Part shown: in pieces, positions 7,460 through 16,387 of the stretch
How positions within the stretch are numbered: position 1 is the stretch's first letter
Layout: every line of letters begins with the position of its first letter
Origin: JAAYCB01 sp012744395
GTDB taxonomy: Bacteria; Planctomycetota; Planctomycetia; Pirellulales; Thermoguttaceae
NCBI GenBank assembly: GCA_028703175.1
Contig: JAQVNJ010000110.1
Location: 1 to 20,692 of the forward strand
Reading direction: 5' to 3'
Length of the DNA stretch: 20,692 nucleotides
Position numbers and translations under genes: made by a program
The notes under the pieces: generated by a model
Told to the model about the DNA's origin: nothing
Databases searched by the model: none
The model's input: only the letters and a program-made list of their open reading frames with translations

Positions 7460-7568
7460 TCCCACCCCCCCGGCAGCCTCGCAAGATCACGCTTCCCGAG
7501 ACGGCTCGGCCTGACCGTGGCCCAATCACAGCAGGCCGGCTGGCGTTTGAATCCGGCAAGAAAGAAGA

Positions 7569-7602
7569 CCAGCCGGGATGCCTGCCCCTGCATCCCGGCT
7601 GG
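7569..7602 (+). terminator. Perfect 13-bp inverted repeat, likely terminator
   Basis: CCAGCCGGGATGC (7569-7581) and GCATCCCGGCTGG (7590-7602) are exact complements around an 8-nt loop. It lies 110 nt after the stop of the small membrane protein gene. The following sequence (CAGTATTCTTC) is only mildly T-rich, so a dispersed palindromic repeat is the alternative. Confidence 0.6.
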
Positions 7603-8116
7603 CAGTATTCTTCATGCCCTTAAAATCCCCGCCCATGCCCGGCGACAGGCAGGGTTGAGAACTTGGAGAACGCTGCGATTCTCCAATCGGATACGAATCA
7701 CGTTTCCGGGCGCAATAATGCCGCAGCAATGACAAATCGATCGTATGACGCAAATGAACTGGAACGTTCCATCGATGCCTAACTGCAACTGGCGTGCCAA
7801 CAGCAGGGATCGAAAAGCGGAACGGGCCAGAACCGGGCAAAAACCGTTGGAGCAACCGAGATTTTCAGCGTGACGCATCGACCGGAGACGGTGGACCAGA
7901 TCGCCGGCGGTTGCAGGGCATGTGGCAGAATGCGACATCCTCGGGGGGCGAACCGCAAAATGCGGCATTCTGCCTCTTCACCTGGCGGGCGGCACGCTCG
8001 GAGGAATGGGGCCGATCCCGTTCGGGGGCTTTGGCTCTGGACTTCTGCGCACGGTGGGGGCATGATCTTATGAAGGTTGGGATGCAGGCTGGATTCACCT
8101 TGGGAGGTTGGCAGCG
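7603..8116. other. 514-nt gene-free stretch with inverted repeats, upstream of the DUF4091 gene
   Basis: No convincing gene is seen on either strand. The stretch holds a perfect 8-bp stem TTGGAGAA/TTCTCCAA (7663-7670/7679-7686, 8-nt loop), a 12-nt palindrome TGGAACGTTCCA (7760-7771) and a 10-bp stem with a nested hairpin at 7924-7974. A minus-strand frame at 7612-7968 exists but lacks a start signal and known domains. Confidence 0.5.
7924..7974. repeat. Nested inverted repeat in the leader region of the DUF4091 gene
   Basis: GGCAGAATGC (7924-7933) pairs perfectly with GCATTCTGCC (7965-7974). Inside it CCGCA (7953-7957) and TGCGG (7961-7965) form a second small hairpin with an AAA loop. It lies 140 nt upstream of the ATG at 8117 and could be a leader-RNA structure or a dispersed palindrome. 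Confidence 0.4.
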
Positions 8117-9781
8117 ATGACGAACTTGATGGCATTCGTGCTGGTTGCCCTGAGTGCGGAGCCGGGCGCCGGCGAGGCCCGGATGCCGTTTCAAGCCTGG
8201 TGGGTCGATTCCCTCCAGCAGGTGCTCGTGGAGGAGACAGCCCCGCGCATGCCACCGCCGGGCGAGTTGCACGCCGCCCGCGGCGAGTTCGAGGCGATCC
8301 AGGTTGCCGTCCGCAGCTCGACCGCGCGCCGCGTGCGCCTGGCGGCCGAACCGTTCGCCGCCGAGCTGCCCATTCGGGTCCGCACGGTCGGCCGCGTGCC
8401 GATCGTGCGCGGCACGCACCACACGCCCAAGGAGCAGCGCGTGGCCGAGCTGCCCGCGGACCTGCCCGACCCGCTTCCGCCTGGCGACGCCCTGGACCTT
8501 CAGGCCGACCGGACGGACTGCTTCTGGCTCGACGTGCAAGTGCCCGCCGCAGCCAAGCCCGGCGAGTACCGCACGCGGATCAGGCTCTCGTCGGATGGGA
8601 CCTCGGTCGACCTGCCTTTGACGCTCCATGTCCACCGGGCCACGGTGCCCTTCGAGGGAACGCTCCTGTTGACCAACTGGTTCTCGGTGCGTCCGAAGGA
8701 ACTCGGGTTCGGCGACGCTCCCCCCGGCAGCGATGCCTGGTTCGCCTGTGCGAACCTGCTGTTCGACAGCATGTGGGCCCATCGCCAGAACATGTTCTGG
8801 ACGCCGCTGCGTCCGCCGTTCATCCGGCCGGTCGTCACCGATGGCGGCAAGCTGGACTTCGACTTCACGCTCTTCGACGCCTGGGTCGAGGCCTTCTCGC
8901 GGCCCCGCGGCGGCTCCCGGAAGACGTATATCGAAGGCCAGCCGATCGCCTGGCGCGAAGGCTACGACGGGCACGTCAAGGCCCGCATCTGGCGCGTTGT
9001 CGATGGCCAGCCGCGCGAGGCGATCATCGAAGCAGCCGATCCCGCGGCCCGCGACGGCTACCGTGTCTTCTTGGGCGCGGTTCGCGAGCATTTGAAGGAA
9101 AAGGGATGGCTGGACCGTTTCCGCATCCACATCACCGATGAACCCCACGGCCACCAGTTGGAACCGTATGCCGTTCTGGCCGGCTACATCCGCGAGTTCG
9201 CCCCGGAATTCCCGATCATGGAAGCCCTCGACGTACGAGACGACTTCGAGTTCTTCGAGAAGAACTGCGACGTGTGGGTCCCCCAGTTGGGCCGATTCAA
9301 CAAGACGTTGGATCACATGCTCCGTCGATTGGCCCAAGGCAAGGAAGTATGGATCTATACTTGCCTGTTTCCCAACGGCGAATATCCGAACCGATTCGTG
9401 GACTACCCGCTGATCAAGACCCGCGTGCTCCACTGGATGAACTTCCGCTGGGGATTCACCGGATACCTTCATTGGGGGTTCAATCATTGGCGCGGGGACC
9501 CGCTGAAGGACCTCGAACCGCCCCACGGTGGCTCCACGTTCCTGCCGCCCGGCGACGCCTGGATCGTCTATCCAGGCGACCGTTGCCTGCTCGATTCGAT
9601 CCGGCACGAGGCGATGCGCGACGGCGTGGAGGACTATGAACTGCTCAGGCTATTGGCGGAGCAGGACCCGGGCAAAGCCGAATCGCTGGCCAAGACCGTG
9701 GTTCGGTCGTTCACCGACTACGCGCGCGACGCAAAGACTCTCCGCCAGGTGCGCCTGGAGCTCCTTGAGATGCTCGATTGA
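8117..9781 (+). CDS. Secreted DUF4091-domain protein (putative glycoside hydrolase-like)
   Basis: A 554-residue protein with a short hydrophobic N-terminus (MTNLMAFVLVALSA) consistent with export. Residues about 25-175 look like a beta-sandwich (ARGEFEAIQVAVRSS, KPGEYRTRIRLSSDG). Residues about 180-510 resemble the barrel-like part of DUF4091 proteins: W-x-F around LLLTNWFSV (183-191), the conserved acidic motif HITDEPHG (D341-E342), VWIYTCLFPNGEYPNRFVDYP (411-431), GYLHWGFNHWRG (449-460) and the C-terminal signature SIRHEAMRDGVEDYELL (494-510). The ATG has GGGAGG nine nt upstream. DUF4091 proteins occur with polysaccharide-degrading genes; the Asp-Glu pair is a plausible catalytic site, but no reaction is proven. 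The gene converges with the beta-helix gene, 53 nt apart. Confidence 0.85.
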   Translation: MTNLMAFVLVALSAEPGAGEARMPFQAWWVDSLQQVLVEETAPRMPPPGELHAARGEFEAIQVAVRSSTARRVRLAAEPFAAELPIRVRTVGRVPIVRGTHHTPKEQRVAELPADLPDPLPPGDALDLQADRTDCFWLDVQVPAAAKPGEYRTRIRLSSDGTSVDLPLTLHVHRATVPFEGTLLLTNWFSVRPKELGFGDAPPGSDAWFACANLLFDSMWAHRQNMFWTPLRPPFIRPVVTDGGKLDFDFTLFDAWVEAFSRPRGGSRKTYIEGQPIAWREGYDGHVKARIWRVVDGQPREAIIEAADPAARDGYRVFLGAVREHLKEKGWLDRFRIHITDEPHGHQLEPYAVLAGYIREFAPEFPIMEALDVRDDFEFFEKNCDVWVPQLGRFNKTLDHMLRRLAQGKEVWIYTCLFPNGEYPNRFVDYPLIKTRVLHWMNFRWGFTGYLHWGFNHWRGDPLKDLEPPHGGSTFLPPGDAWIVYPGDRCLLDSIRHEAMRDGVEDYELLRLLAEQDPGKAESLAKTVVRSFTDYARDAKTLRQVRLELLEMLD

Positions 9782-9834
9782 GCGTTGCGGCAGAACCGGC
9801 CAGCGAGAAAATGCGGACTGGGCGCTGTTTCGCT

Positions 9835-12666
9835 TCATGGCTGGCCCGGTTGGCGCTGCGATTGGTCCGTGGGGACCGGCTGGAGCCATTGGGGGTTCTC
9901 CCGCACGCCCTCGGCTTCCCGGATCGGCCAGGTCGCCCGGGCGTCGTCCTCGTACGGGCCGATCTGGCGAAACGGAATCGGCTCGAAACCGAGTTTCAGC
10001 GCGGGGGACTCCGGCTGGAGCGTGAAATCGCCGTGTTCCGGGTCGGCCAGAAGCGGGTCCGCGACGACCGAATGCGCGTCGGCCCCCGCCATCTGCCACG
10101 CCTCCCACTCCGTCGCCGGTTGCACTTCGTCCAACCGCAGATTGCTGACCTGCGCCCAGCCCTGGCTGGAGTTGAATTGCAGCTGGAGCGTCAGTTCGCT
10201 CACGCGGGCGTCGTAGTCGGCATCGCCGTCCTTGGGCAGATAGAACGCCGTTTGGCACAACAGCCCGCCGCGCGCCGTGGCGGCTTCCGAACCGTCCGCG
10301 CGGTTCAAAAAGCCCCGCGCGCCGAACGCCTTCCAGAGGCCCTGGTTCTCGCAGACGAGCCGGGCGACCAACTCGCCGGTCGCCGCGGCGTGCTGCAAGC
10401 GGAAGCTGAGCCGGTAGTGCTTGCCGGGCGCCAGGGCAAAAGGCGCCGAGCGGATGCAGGTGTTGCGGATGTACTTCTTCTCCGGGTTGAACGCGCCGGG
10501 CAACCGCAAGGCGCTGTTGCCCTCCGCCGTGACGATCTCGGCCTGGAGGTCCGGGAAGGTCTTGTGGTACCAGCGCCAGCCAGCGGCCACGGTGCGGTCA
10601 GGCTCTTGGGCGATTTCTTCCGCCGTGAGGCGGCGGGAGAAATCGCCATTCGGAATCCTCTCGGTCAGGTCGGCCACCGCCCTCTTGAACGCCTGCCGGC
10701 CTGTCTTCAGGGGCGCCGTCCCGCCGTTCCAGACGATGTTGGAATCGATCGTGTTGGACTGGAGATTCACGCCGTTTTCCCGGATGTAGCGCGAGTCCGG
10801 CTGGCTGGGGTAGTAGAAGATGTTCCGCGTGATCACGTTGCCCCGCATGATCGTGCCGTCGGGCAGGAAGGGGTCCGCCGGCGAGACGTGCATGCCGCGC
10901 ATCGCGGCCCAGGCCGGATTGGCCATCAGCCGCTCATATTCCTTGAGCATCTTCGGCTGCCGATCGCGGAGAAAGACGCCGTTGGGGGAATCGTTCCAGG
11001 TTTGCAGCGAAAGCTGGTGGGTCCTCCCCTGGGGGCCGGCGTTGTCGACGAAAATGTTGTTCTGGATGTGGTTCTCCCGCGCGTTGTGGAGGTGCATCGC
11101 GCCGACCTGGCAGCGCTCCACGATGTTGCCGTAGACATCGTTGCCGCAGCCGCTTTCATCCAGATAAATGCCCCAGGCGAACACGAAGAACCGGCCGTGG
11201 TTGTCGAACCCGATGCTGTCGCTACAGTGGTTGTACCGGATCGTGTGCCAGCCGCCGCACCAGCCGCCGGTGTAGGTGCATCCGGTGTCCTCCATTTCCA
11301 GGTTGCAGTGGCGGATGCGGTTGTACTCCAGAGTGTTGAGCACGCCGCCGTGAAAGATGCCGCAGCGGGGCATGTCGTGAATCAGGTTGTGCGCGACGCG
11401 GATGCCGACGCCGCTAAGCATCACGCCGATGCCGTGGCGGTTGAACTGTCCGACGTGGTGGATGTAGCAGTTTTCGACCAGATGCCCGCAGCGCTCCATG
11501 GCGACCCGGTCGCCGCCGCTGGCGGAGACGCCGTGCCCGCCGATGTTCCAGATGTCGCAGCCGCGGACCGTGCCGTGCTTGCCGCGGTCGAGGGAAACGG
11601 CGGAACCGTGAAAGTAACCCAGGTCGTGCATCGAGCACTTTTCGACCGATGCATGGTCGCAATCGGTAAAGCGGAGGGCACCCTCTTCGGCGCAGGTCAG
11701 TTCAAGCCCCCGGACGCAGACGTGATCCGTCTTCGAGAAGTGCAGGATCTCGTTCACCGTGGGAACGGTCACGAGATCGCTGGCCAGGTCCGCGCCCGCG
11801 GGCGGAATCAGGTAGAGCTTCCGGCCTTCCACGTCCTGGAACCATTCGCCGGGAGCGTCCAGCTCTTCCCGCATGCCCATGATGCAGAAACGGTCCTCGG
11901 GGCGGGCCGCGTAGGCCATCTTCTTGGCGAGCGTGATCGTGCGGCTCGGGGGGTCGTAGGCCGCGATCTTCTCGATGCGGTTCCACCAGTTGTAGCGGGG
12001 AAAGATGCAGACTTCACCATCCTGGGGGCGCGACCAGCGGCGCGCGTCCTCGGCCCGGAGGACGACCGTGTCGGTGCGTTCCTCCTCGATGTCTTGGTAC
12101 ATCGGCGGGCGGACGCCGTCGACGTAGGCCCAGCCGCCCGAATACGGGCGCGCCGGGTCCTCGTTGGGATAGCGGGCCCAGGTCAAACGTTTGCCGTTGA
12201 GATAGACCTGCCGGAAAGGGTGCGTGATCGCCAGCGGCCCCAGATCGGCCTCCCAGACATCCGATCGGTCGTTCCGCGTGCTCTTTTTCCAGCCGGTGAC
12301 GGCCGCGCCGCCCACCAAGAGCGGCCGCGCGGCCGGCGCAGCCGGATCATGCCGGGCGAGGATCTTCAAGGGAGCTTCCGCGGTCCCGGAATCTTCCGGA
12401 CCGAACGCGACCGTCTTGCGGATCATGTGCCTTCCGGGGTGCAGGAAGATGCTGACGGCCTCCGTGGGGCGGCCTGCGCGAAGCGATCGAGCCAGGACGC
12501 GGGCTTTCTCCAGCGTCTGGACGGGCGCCGCGGGCGTCCCCGGCTGATCGTCGCAGCCGCTCGGCGAGACGTGAATCTCGGCCGCCAGCGAAGCAGCGGA
12601 GAGCATCGCCAGCAGGAGTAGGCGGCAGGAAATCCTCACGCATCTTTGCACAAATAGCCGGTTCAT
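9835..12666 (-). CDS. Secreted right-handed beta-helix protein with carbohydrate-binding-like domain
   Basis: 943 residues from the ATG at 12666, which has AAAGGA six nt upstream. Residues 1-29 are a signal peptide (hydrophobic LLLLAMLSAASLAA, cleavage near AAE). Residues 31-130 match the entry of DUF1565/polysaccharide-lyase-like helices (IHVSPSGCDDQPGTPAAP, FLHPGRHMIRKTV). Residues about 305-650 are the beta-helix, with repeated H/N-x-I-H/x-N coils (AHNLIHDM, LEYNRIRHCN, IRYNHCSDSIG, IQNNIFVDN, ITRNIFYYP). Residues about 670-850 begin with IPNGDFS and continue as a jelly-roll like CBM4/9 modules (FALAPGKHYRLSFRLQ, SNLRLDEV). The last 80 residues repeat the tail found in the protein ending at 575. 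It probably acts on a polysaccharide outside the cytoplasm. It follows the GH38-like gene by 101 nt on the same strand. Confidence 0.88.
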   Translation of the reverse strand: MNRLFVQRCVRISCRLLLLAMLSAASLAAEIHVSPSGCDDQPGTPAAPVQTLEKARVLARSLRAGRPTEAVSIFLHPGRHMIRKTVAFGPEDSGTAEAPLKILARHDPAAPAARPLLVGGAAVTGWKKSTRNDRSDVWEADLGPLAITHPFRQVYLNGKRLTWARYPNEDPARPYSGGWAYVDGVRPPMYQDIEEERTDTVVLRAEDARRWSRPQDGEVCIFPRYNWWNRIEKIAAYDPPSRTITLAKKMAYAARPEDRFCIMGMREELDAPGEWFQDVEGRKLYLIPPAGADLASDLVTVPTVNEILHFSKTDHVCVRGLELTCAEEGALRFTDCDHASVEKCSMHDLGYFHGSAVSLDRGKHGTVRGCDIWNIGGHGVSASGGDRVAMERCGHLVENCYIHHVGQFNRHGIGVMLSGVGIRVAHNLIHDMPRCGIFHGGVLNTLEYNRIRHCNLEMEDTGCTYTGGWCGGWHTIRYNHCSDSIGFDNHGRFFVFAWGIYLDESGCGNDVYGNIVERCQVGAMHLHNARENHIQNNIFVDNAGPQGRTHQLSLQTWNDSPNGVFLRDRQPKMLKEYERLMANPAWAAMRGMHVSPADPFLPDGTIMRGNVITRNIFYYPSQPDSRYIRENGVNLQSNTIDSNIVWNGGTAPLKTGRQAFKRAVADLTERIPNGDFSRRLTAEEIAQEPDRTVAAGWRWYHKTFPDLQAEIVTAEGNSALRLPGAFNPEKKYIRNTCIRSAPFALAPGKHYRLSFRLQHAAATGELVARLVCENQGLWKAFGARGFLNRADGSEAATARGGLLCQTAFYLPKDGDADYDARVSELTLQLQFNSSQGWAQVSNLRLDEVQPATEWEAWQMAGADAHSVVADPLLADPEHGDFTLQPESPALKLGFEPIPFRQIGPYEDDARATWPIREAEGVRENPQWLQPVPTDQSQRQPGQP

Positions 12667-12767
12667 TCGATGTCCTTTCCGTTGAAAGCGAACGGGCCGT
12701 TGCCGGGCTGCCGCGCTTGGATTTGCCGCCACGCGCTCTCCTGCCGCGGACGGTCCGCGCCGCCCGC

Positions 12768-15700
12768 TTACGGCTCGCGCGTGACGCCGACAAACACGTC
12801 GCTCGGCTGGCCCTTGTGCCCGTCGCGGTCAACCGCGCGGACGCAGTAGTAGTATGGGGTGTGCGGCTTGAGCCCCTTGTCCTCGAAAGGAACGACCACG
12901 TAGGGGCCGGGAGCGACCTTCGCCACGAAGGTCTTCTCTCCGAGTTCGATAGCGGGAGCGTCGCTCCGGTAGAGCTCGTAGTGCGACAGGTCGGATTCCA
13001 CGTTCTGCCCCCATTGCAGGTACAGCACGCCGGGCTCGTCGCCGCGCCAGGCCCTCGGCGCGCTGATCAGCCCCGTGTAGACCGTGCCGACCTTGGCCGG
13101 CGGCGAACCGCCGGCAGGCCGAGTCGCTCCGCGAACCGCGGTGGAAACGACGCCTTGCCGGGCGTCGGCCGTGACGGCGGCCACGCGATAGTGAAACACT
13201 CCATCGGGGCTCAGCCAATCGTCCGGATATTCCGCTCGCCCCGTGGTGGCCAGCAGATGGTATTCATCCGGCGTAAATGCGGCGTCTTCGCCCCGGTAGA
13301 CGTGGTACTCGCGCGCGCCGGCAACGGGCGGCCAGCGGAGCGCGACGCTCTTGTCCGTGCATTGCCCGACAACCACTTCCGGCGCGGCCGGCAGCGCCCC
13401 CTCGCCCTCGATCCGAATCGTGGCGTAGCCGAAGGGGTCCAATCGCAGGGTGGCCTGGCTCAACGTCTCCACGTCGTCTTCGAACAGCGAGCAGCGCGTC
13501 AAACGCAAGCCGCCTCCCCAACGCGGTCTGAATCGCACGTCCTCCGCCGGGCGACCGCCCGTCTCGTGAAACCGTGCAATCACACCCCGTCCGGGGCTCT
13601 CGCTGAGCTTGAGCGCAAGCAGGCTGATGTCCGGGGAGTCGGCGGAAAGAAAGCTATGCGGAGCCGCCGGCAATTTTCCCCTCTGCGCCTCCGGAATCAC
13701 CGTCGCCAGGACCGGCGTGACCGTTCGCTCGGCAAACCGCGCCGCGCCCGCTTCTTGAAAGGGCCCCTGGTGGCTGGTGATGGCGTAGCGGTAGCGGAAG
13801 TTCATGTGCGAGGGGCCGGTCGCGTAGGCGTGCGCGTAGAGCCAGTCGTTGAAGATGTAGCTGTAGAGGTGCGAGGAACTCGCAGGCTCGCGAAAGATGT
13901 TCTTCCGCTTGTGAATCGCGCCGCATTCGACCAGTTGGCTGTCGATCTGGACCAACGTGACGCCGAACTGGCGATTGCCCACGTACGACCAGTCGCGGAC
14001 CGCATGATAGGCGGTCGTGCCGTGGCCTGTCTGGTCCTCGTACGGATCGGCAGAACACCCGTTCAATCCGACGCGGAACACGCCCTCCGGCACGTCGAAC
14101 GGGAAGGCATAGTAGCCGAACCGGCGCCACCTGTCCTTGCCGGCCAGATCGCGCACGTGTTCGAGGCGGTTGTCGATGTCGATCCGTTTCTCGCGTACGG
14201 GCAGCGTGACGCGCTGCTCGATCGCCGCTCCGCTCCCGGGATCGTCCAGCCGGGCGATCACGGTCTGCTCCAGCGGGCCGGTCTCGATCTCGAACCGCGC
14301 CGCCCCGGGCGAGGAGAAGCTCTCGTGCATGTCTCTGGTGAAGACGAACTGGTTGCCTCCGTACGGGGCCGCCGCGTCGATCAACTGCCGGTCGAGCTGC
14401 TTGTCGACGATCCCCGTAATCGAACCATTCGCGCCGAACGTGAGGCGGTAGTAGTCGTTCTCGATCGATGGCGGTTCCGCGCACGATCGTGTTTCGATCG
14501 CGGCGCCGCCGCCCCCGGCCAGCGGGAACACGGCGTATCCCAGCGGCGGGATTTCCGATGTCATAAACCGCAGCCTGCGGCCCACGGCACAGGCGGGGCA
14601 AGGCGGACCGCCGGGACAGCGCGCGGATGACCGTTCGGCAAGCGTCTCCGGCAGGTCGACCTCCACGGTCTCGCAGCGCGCCTGGAGCGTGGGATTGAAG
14701 ACGAAGACGGACGGCCCCTCGGCCGGGGCGAGAGCGGCCAGCGCATTCAAGGCCCGCGCGCCCTCCGTCTCCGCCGTGGCCAGCCCCTGCTCGATCCAGG
14801 CCCGTTTCTGCATCCACGTATCGTAGACGGGGCGCCCCTTGTAGTGACTGGTGCCATAGCCATGCTCGTCGTTGCAGACCAGTGCGTCCCAGGCTCTCCT
14901 GAAGGCAATCGACGGATAGATGAAAGCGGGATCGGCCAGCCGGGCGAGCGTGGCCAGTTTCTCGGCAACGGGCAGCAGCCGGTCCGCCGCTCGCTTCATC
15001 GCCAGCAGCGGCGGAGTCGAAACCGGATGCTGCGCCCAGCCTCCGGTAATCATGCCGCTGAGCGTTGGAATCTGATCGCCGAACCGTTTCTCGACCTCCC
15101 GAAAAGGTTCCCCCAGGTCGCCGAGCGTGCGGATTTCCGGCCATCGCCAGCGGGCGTTCCATTCCCTTGCGAAAGCAGGGACTCCCAGGTTGGGAGCCTC
15201 GTTGTCCGAGTAGAAGGAGACGAGCCAGACGTCGTAGGGGTAGCGCGACTGGAGCCTGGCAAGCTGCCGGGTCATCTTCGCCTCGGCGATTGCCGGCGTC
15301 TTGGCCAGGATGCCGAAATCGTGTCCCGCGGAAGTGTACGTCGGGCTGGTCCACACCAGGAGCCGCCGTTTGCCGTCCGGTCCGCGCCAGTAGAAAAGGT
15401 GCGGAAGGGCCGAATCCCAACCCACGTCGATTCGGCTGCCGCCCCCTTCCTCCACCGCTCCCATGTGATCGCGCGAGGCATCCGCACCCCAGCCAACCAC
15501 GTCTTTCCGGACGTCCGGGTTCCAGGCGTTCGGCAGGAATGCCAGGTACTTGATTCCCGCCTCGGCGCAGACCGTGACCAGCGGCCAGGTGATCCCGTTG
15601 TTGTCGACCATCAGCATGGTCTCCGCGGGAACATCCCAACGCGTGCGGAGCTCGCGGAGGCAGTACGCGCTGCGGCACAATTCCTCCATTCCGTAGACCT

Positions 15701-16373
15701 GGGTATGGTTGCCCGAGTGCGCAGCGCCGATGTCGAACAGCCCCCGTTTGACGTACTTCTCGACCAGTTCGCCGGCGGCCCGTTCCGACCGATCCGGCGG
15801 ATAGTTCAGCCACCACCAGAGGCCCTCGACGGCGAAGCGGAACCGCGATGCGTCCGGCCAGTCCGCCGTCTGGTCGGCCAACTGGCGCGCCCGATCGATG
15901 AAGTCCGCGCACATCAGCCGCTGTTTGTACGGGGAATCGTGCAGCCCGATATCGACGTGCGCGCTCTTCAGGACGTAGAGCGTCCAGTGCCGCGGCCGGC
16001 CCCATGTCAACGTCTGCTCGGCCAGCGTCTTCGCCCCGCTGACGAGCACCCAGCGCGTCGCCGCCGGATGCTCGGGTTCCTCCAGCAGCACGGAAACGGA
16101 GCTGGCCCCCGCGGGCAGCGCGCCGAGCGGCTTTTCAATCAACAACCGTTCGCCCGACCAGACTTGCAGCCCGCACGACTGGATCGCCTCCTCGCACTCG
16201 ACGCTCAGGTCGATTTTCTGCTGGGCCGGTTCGCCCTGGGCGACCAGCGGCGTCGGCGTCACCTGCCAACGTTTCACCGGCGAGCCCGCCGGGTCCGCGC
16301 CGCCGGGCGCGGCGGCGGAACACGCGGCCAGCAGGCACGCCGCCGCAACACAGATTCTGCACCCGCTTTTCAT
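12768..16373 (-). CDS. GH38 alpha-mannosidase-like lipoprotein with two C-terminal fibronectin III domains
   Basis: 1201 residues from the ATG at 16373 (GAGGA five nt upstream). The N-terminus is a lipoprotein signal with lipobox LAAC (C18), so the protein is envelope-anchored. Residues about 128-440 match the GH38 N-terminal domain: the metal-binding pair in SAHVDIG (H139, D141), SGNHTQVYGMEELCRS (220-235) and LMVDNNGITWP, with D257 in the place of the nucleophile. VCNDEHGYG (H504) corresponds to the fourth metal ligand motif (…DEHTWG in many bacterial relatives). Beta-sandwich regions follow (about 540-980). Two fibronectin III-like domains close the protein, about 1000-1095 (VALRWPPVAGAREYHVYRG) and 1100-1201 (LYLQWGQNVESDLSHYELYRS). 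It is the third gene of the operon, 14 nt after the GRE. GH38 enzymes cleave alpha-mannosides; the true substrate is unknown. Confidence 0.85.
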   Translation of the reverse strand: MKSGCRICVAAACLLAACSAAAPGGADPAGSPVKRWQVTPTPLVAQGEPAQQKIDLSVECEEAIQSCGLQVWSGERLLIEKPLGALPAGASSVSVLLEEPEHPAATRWVLVSGAKTLAEQTLTWGRPRHWTLYVLKSAHVDIGLHDSPYKQRLMCADFIDRARQLADQTADWPDASRFRFAVEGLWWWLNYPPDRSERAAGELVEKYVKRGLFDIGAAHSGNHTQVYGMEELCRSAYCLRELRTRWDVPAETMLMVDNNGITWPLVTVCAEAGIKYLAFLPNAWNPDVRKDVVGWGADASRDHMGAVEEGGGSRIDVGWDSALPHLFYWRGPDGKRRLLVWTSPTYTSAGHDFGILAKTPAIAEAKMTRQLARLQSRYPYDVWLVSFYSDNEAPNLGVPAFAREWNARWRWPEIRTLGDLGEPFREVEKRFGDQIPTLSGMITGGWAQHPVSTPPLLAMKRAADRLLPVAEKLATLARLADPAFIYPSIAFRRAWDALVCNDEHGYGTSHYKGRPVYDTWMQKRAWIEQGLATAETEGARALNALAALAPAEGPSVFVFNPTLQARCETVEVDLPETLAERSSARCPGGPPCPACAVGRRLRFMTSEIPPLGYAVFPLAGGGGAAIETRSCAEPPSIENDYYRLTFGANGSITGIVDKQLDRQLIDAAAPYGGNQFVFTRDMHESFSSPGAARFEIETGPLEQTVIARLDDPGSGAAIEQRVTLPVREKRIDIDNRLEHVRDLAGKDRWRRFGYYAFPFDVPEGVFRVGLNGCSADPYEDQTGHGTTAYHAVRDWSYVGNRQFGVTLVQIDSQLVECGAIHKRKNIFREPASSSHLYSYIFNDWLYAHAYATGPSHMNFRYRYAITSHQGPFQEAGAARFAERTVTPVLATVIPEAQRGKLPAAPHSFLSADSPDISLLALKLSESPGRGVIARFHETGGRPAEDVRFRPRWGGGLRLTRCSLFEDDVETLSQATLRLDPFGYATIRIEGEGALPAAPEVVVGQCTDKSVALRWPPVAGAREYHVYRGEDAAFTPDEYHLLATTGRAEYPDDWLSPDGVFHYRVAAVTADARQGVVSTAVRGATRPAGGSPPAKVGTVYTGLISAPRAWRGDEPGVLYLQWGQNVESDLSHYELYRSDAPAIELGEKTFVAKVAPGPYVVVPFEDKGLKPHTPYYYCVRAVDRDGHKGQPSDVFVGVTREP

Positions 16374-16387
16374 CACGATCCTCGTTT

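Noticed and set aside
7612..7968. A 118-residue minus-strand frame
   Set aside because: No ribosome binding site or recognisable domain, and it crosses two strong inverted repeats.
9778..12621. A 947-residue plus-strand frame opposite the beta-helix gene
   Set aside because: It is an antisense shadow caused by high GC at third codon positions; its peptide is low-complexity and resembles no family, while the minus strand has clear domains and a signal peptide.
12667..12767. A terminator between the GH38-like and beta-helix genes
   Set aside because: The sequence is GC-rich with short palindromes but shows no stem followed by a T-run, so I do not split the operon here.
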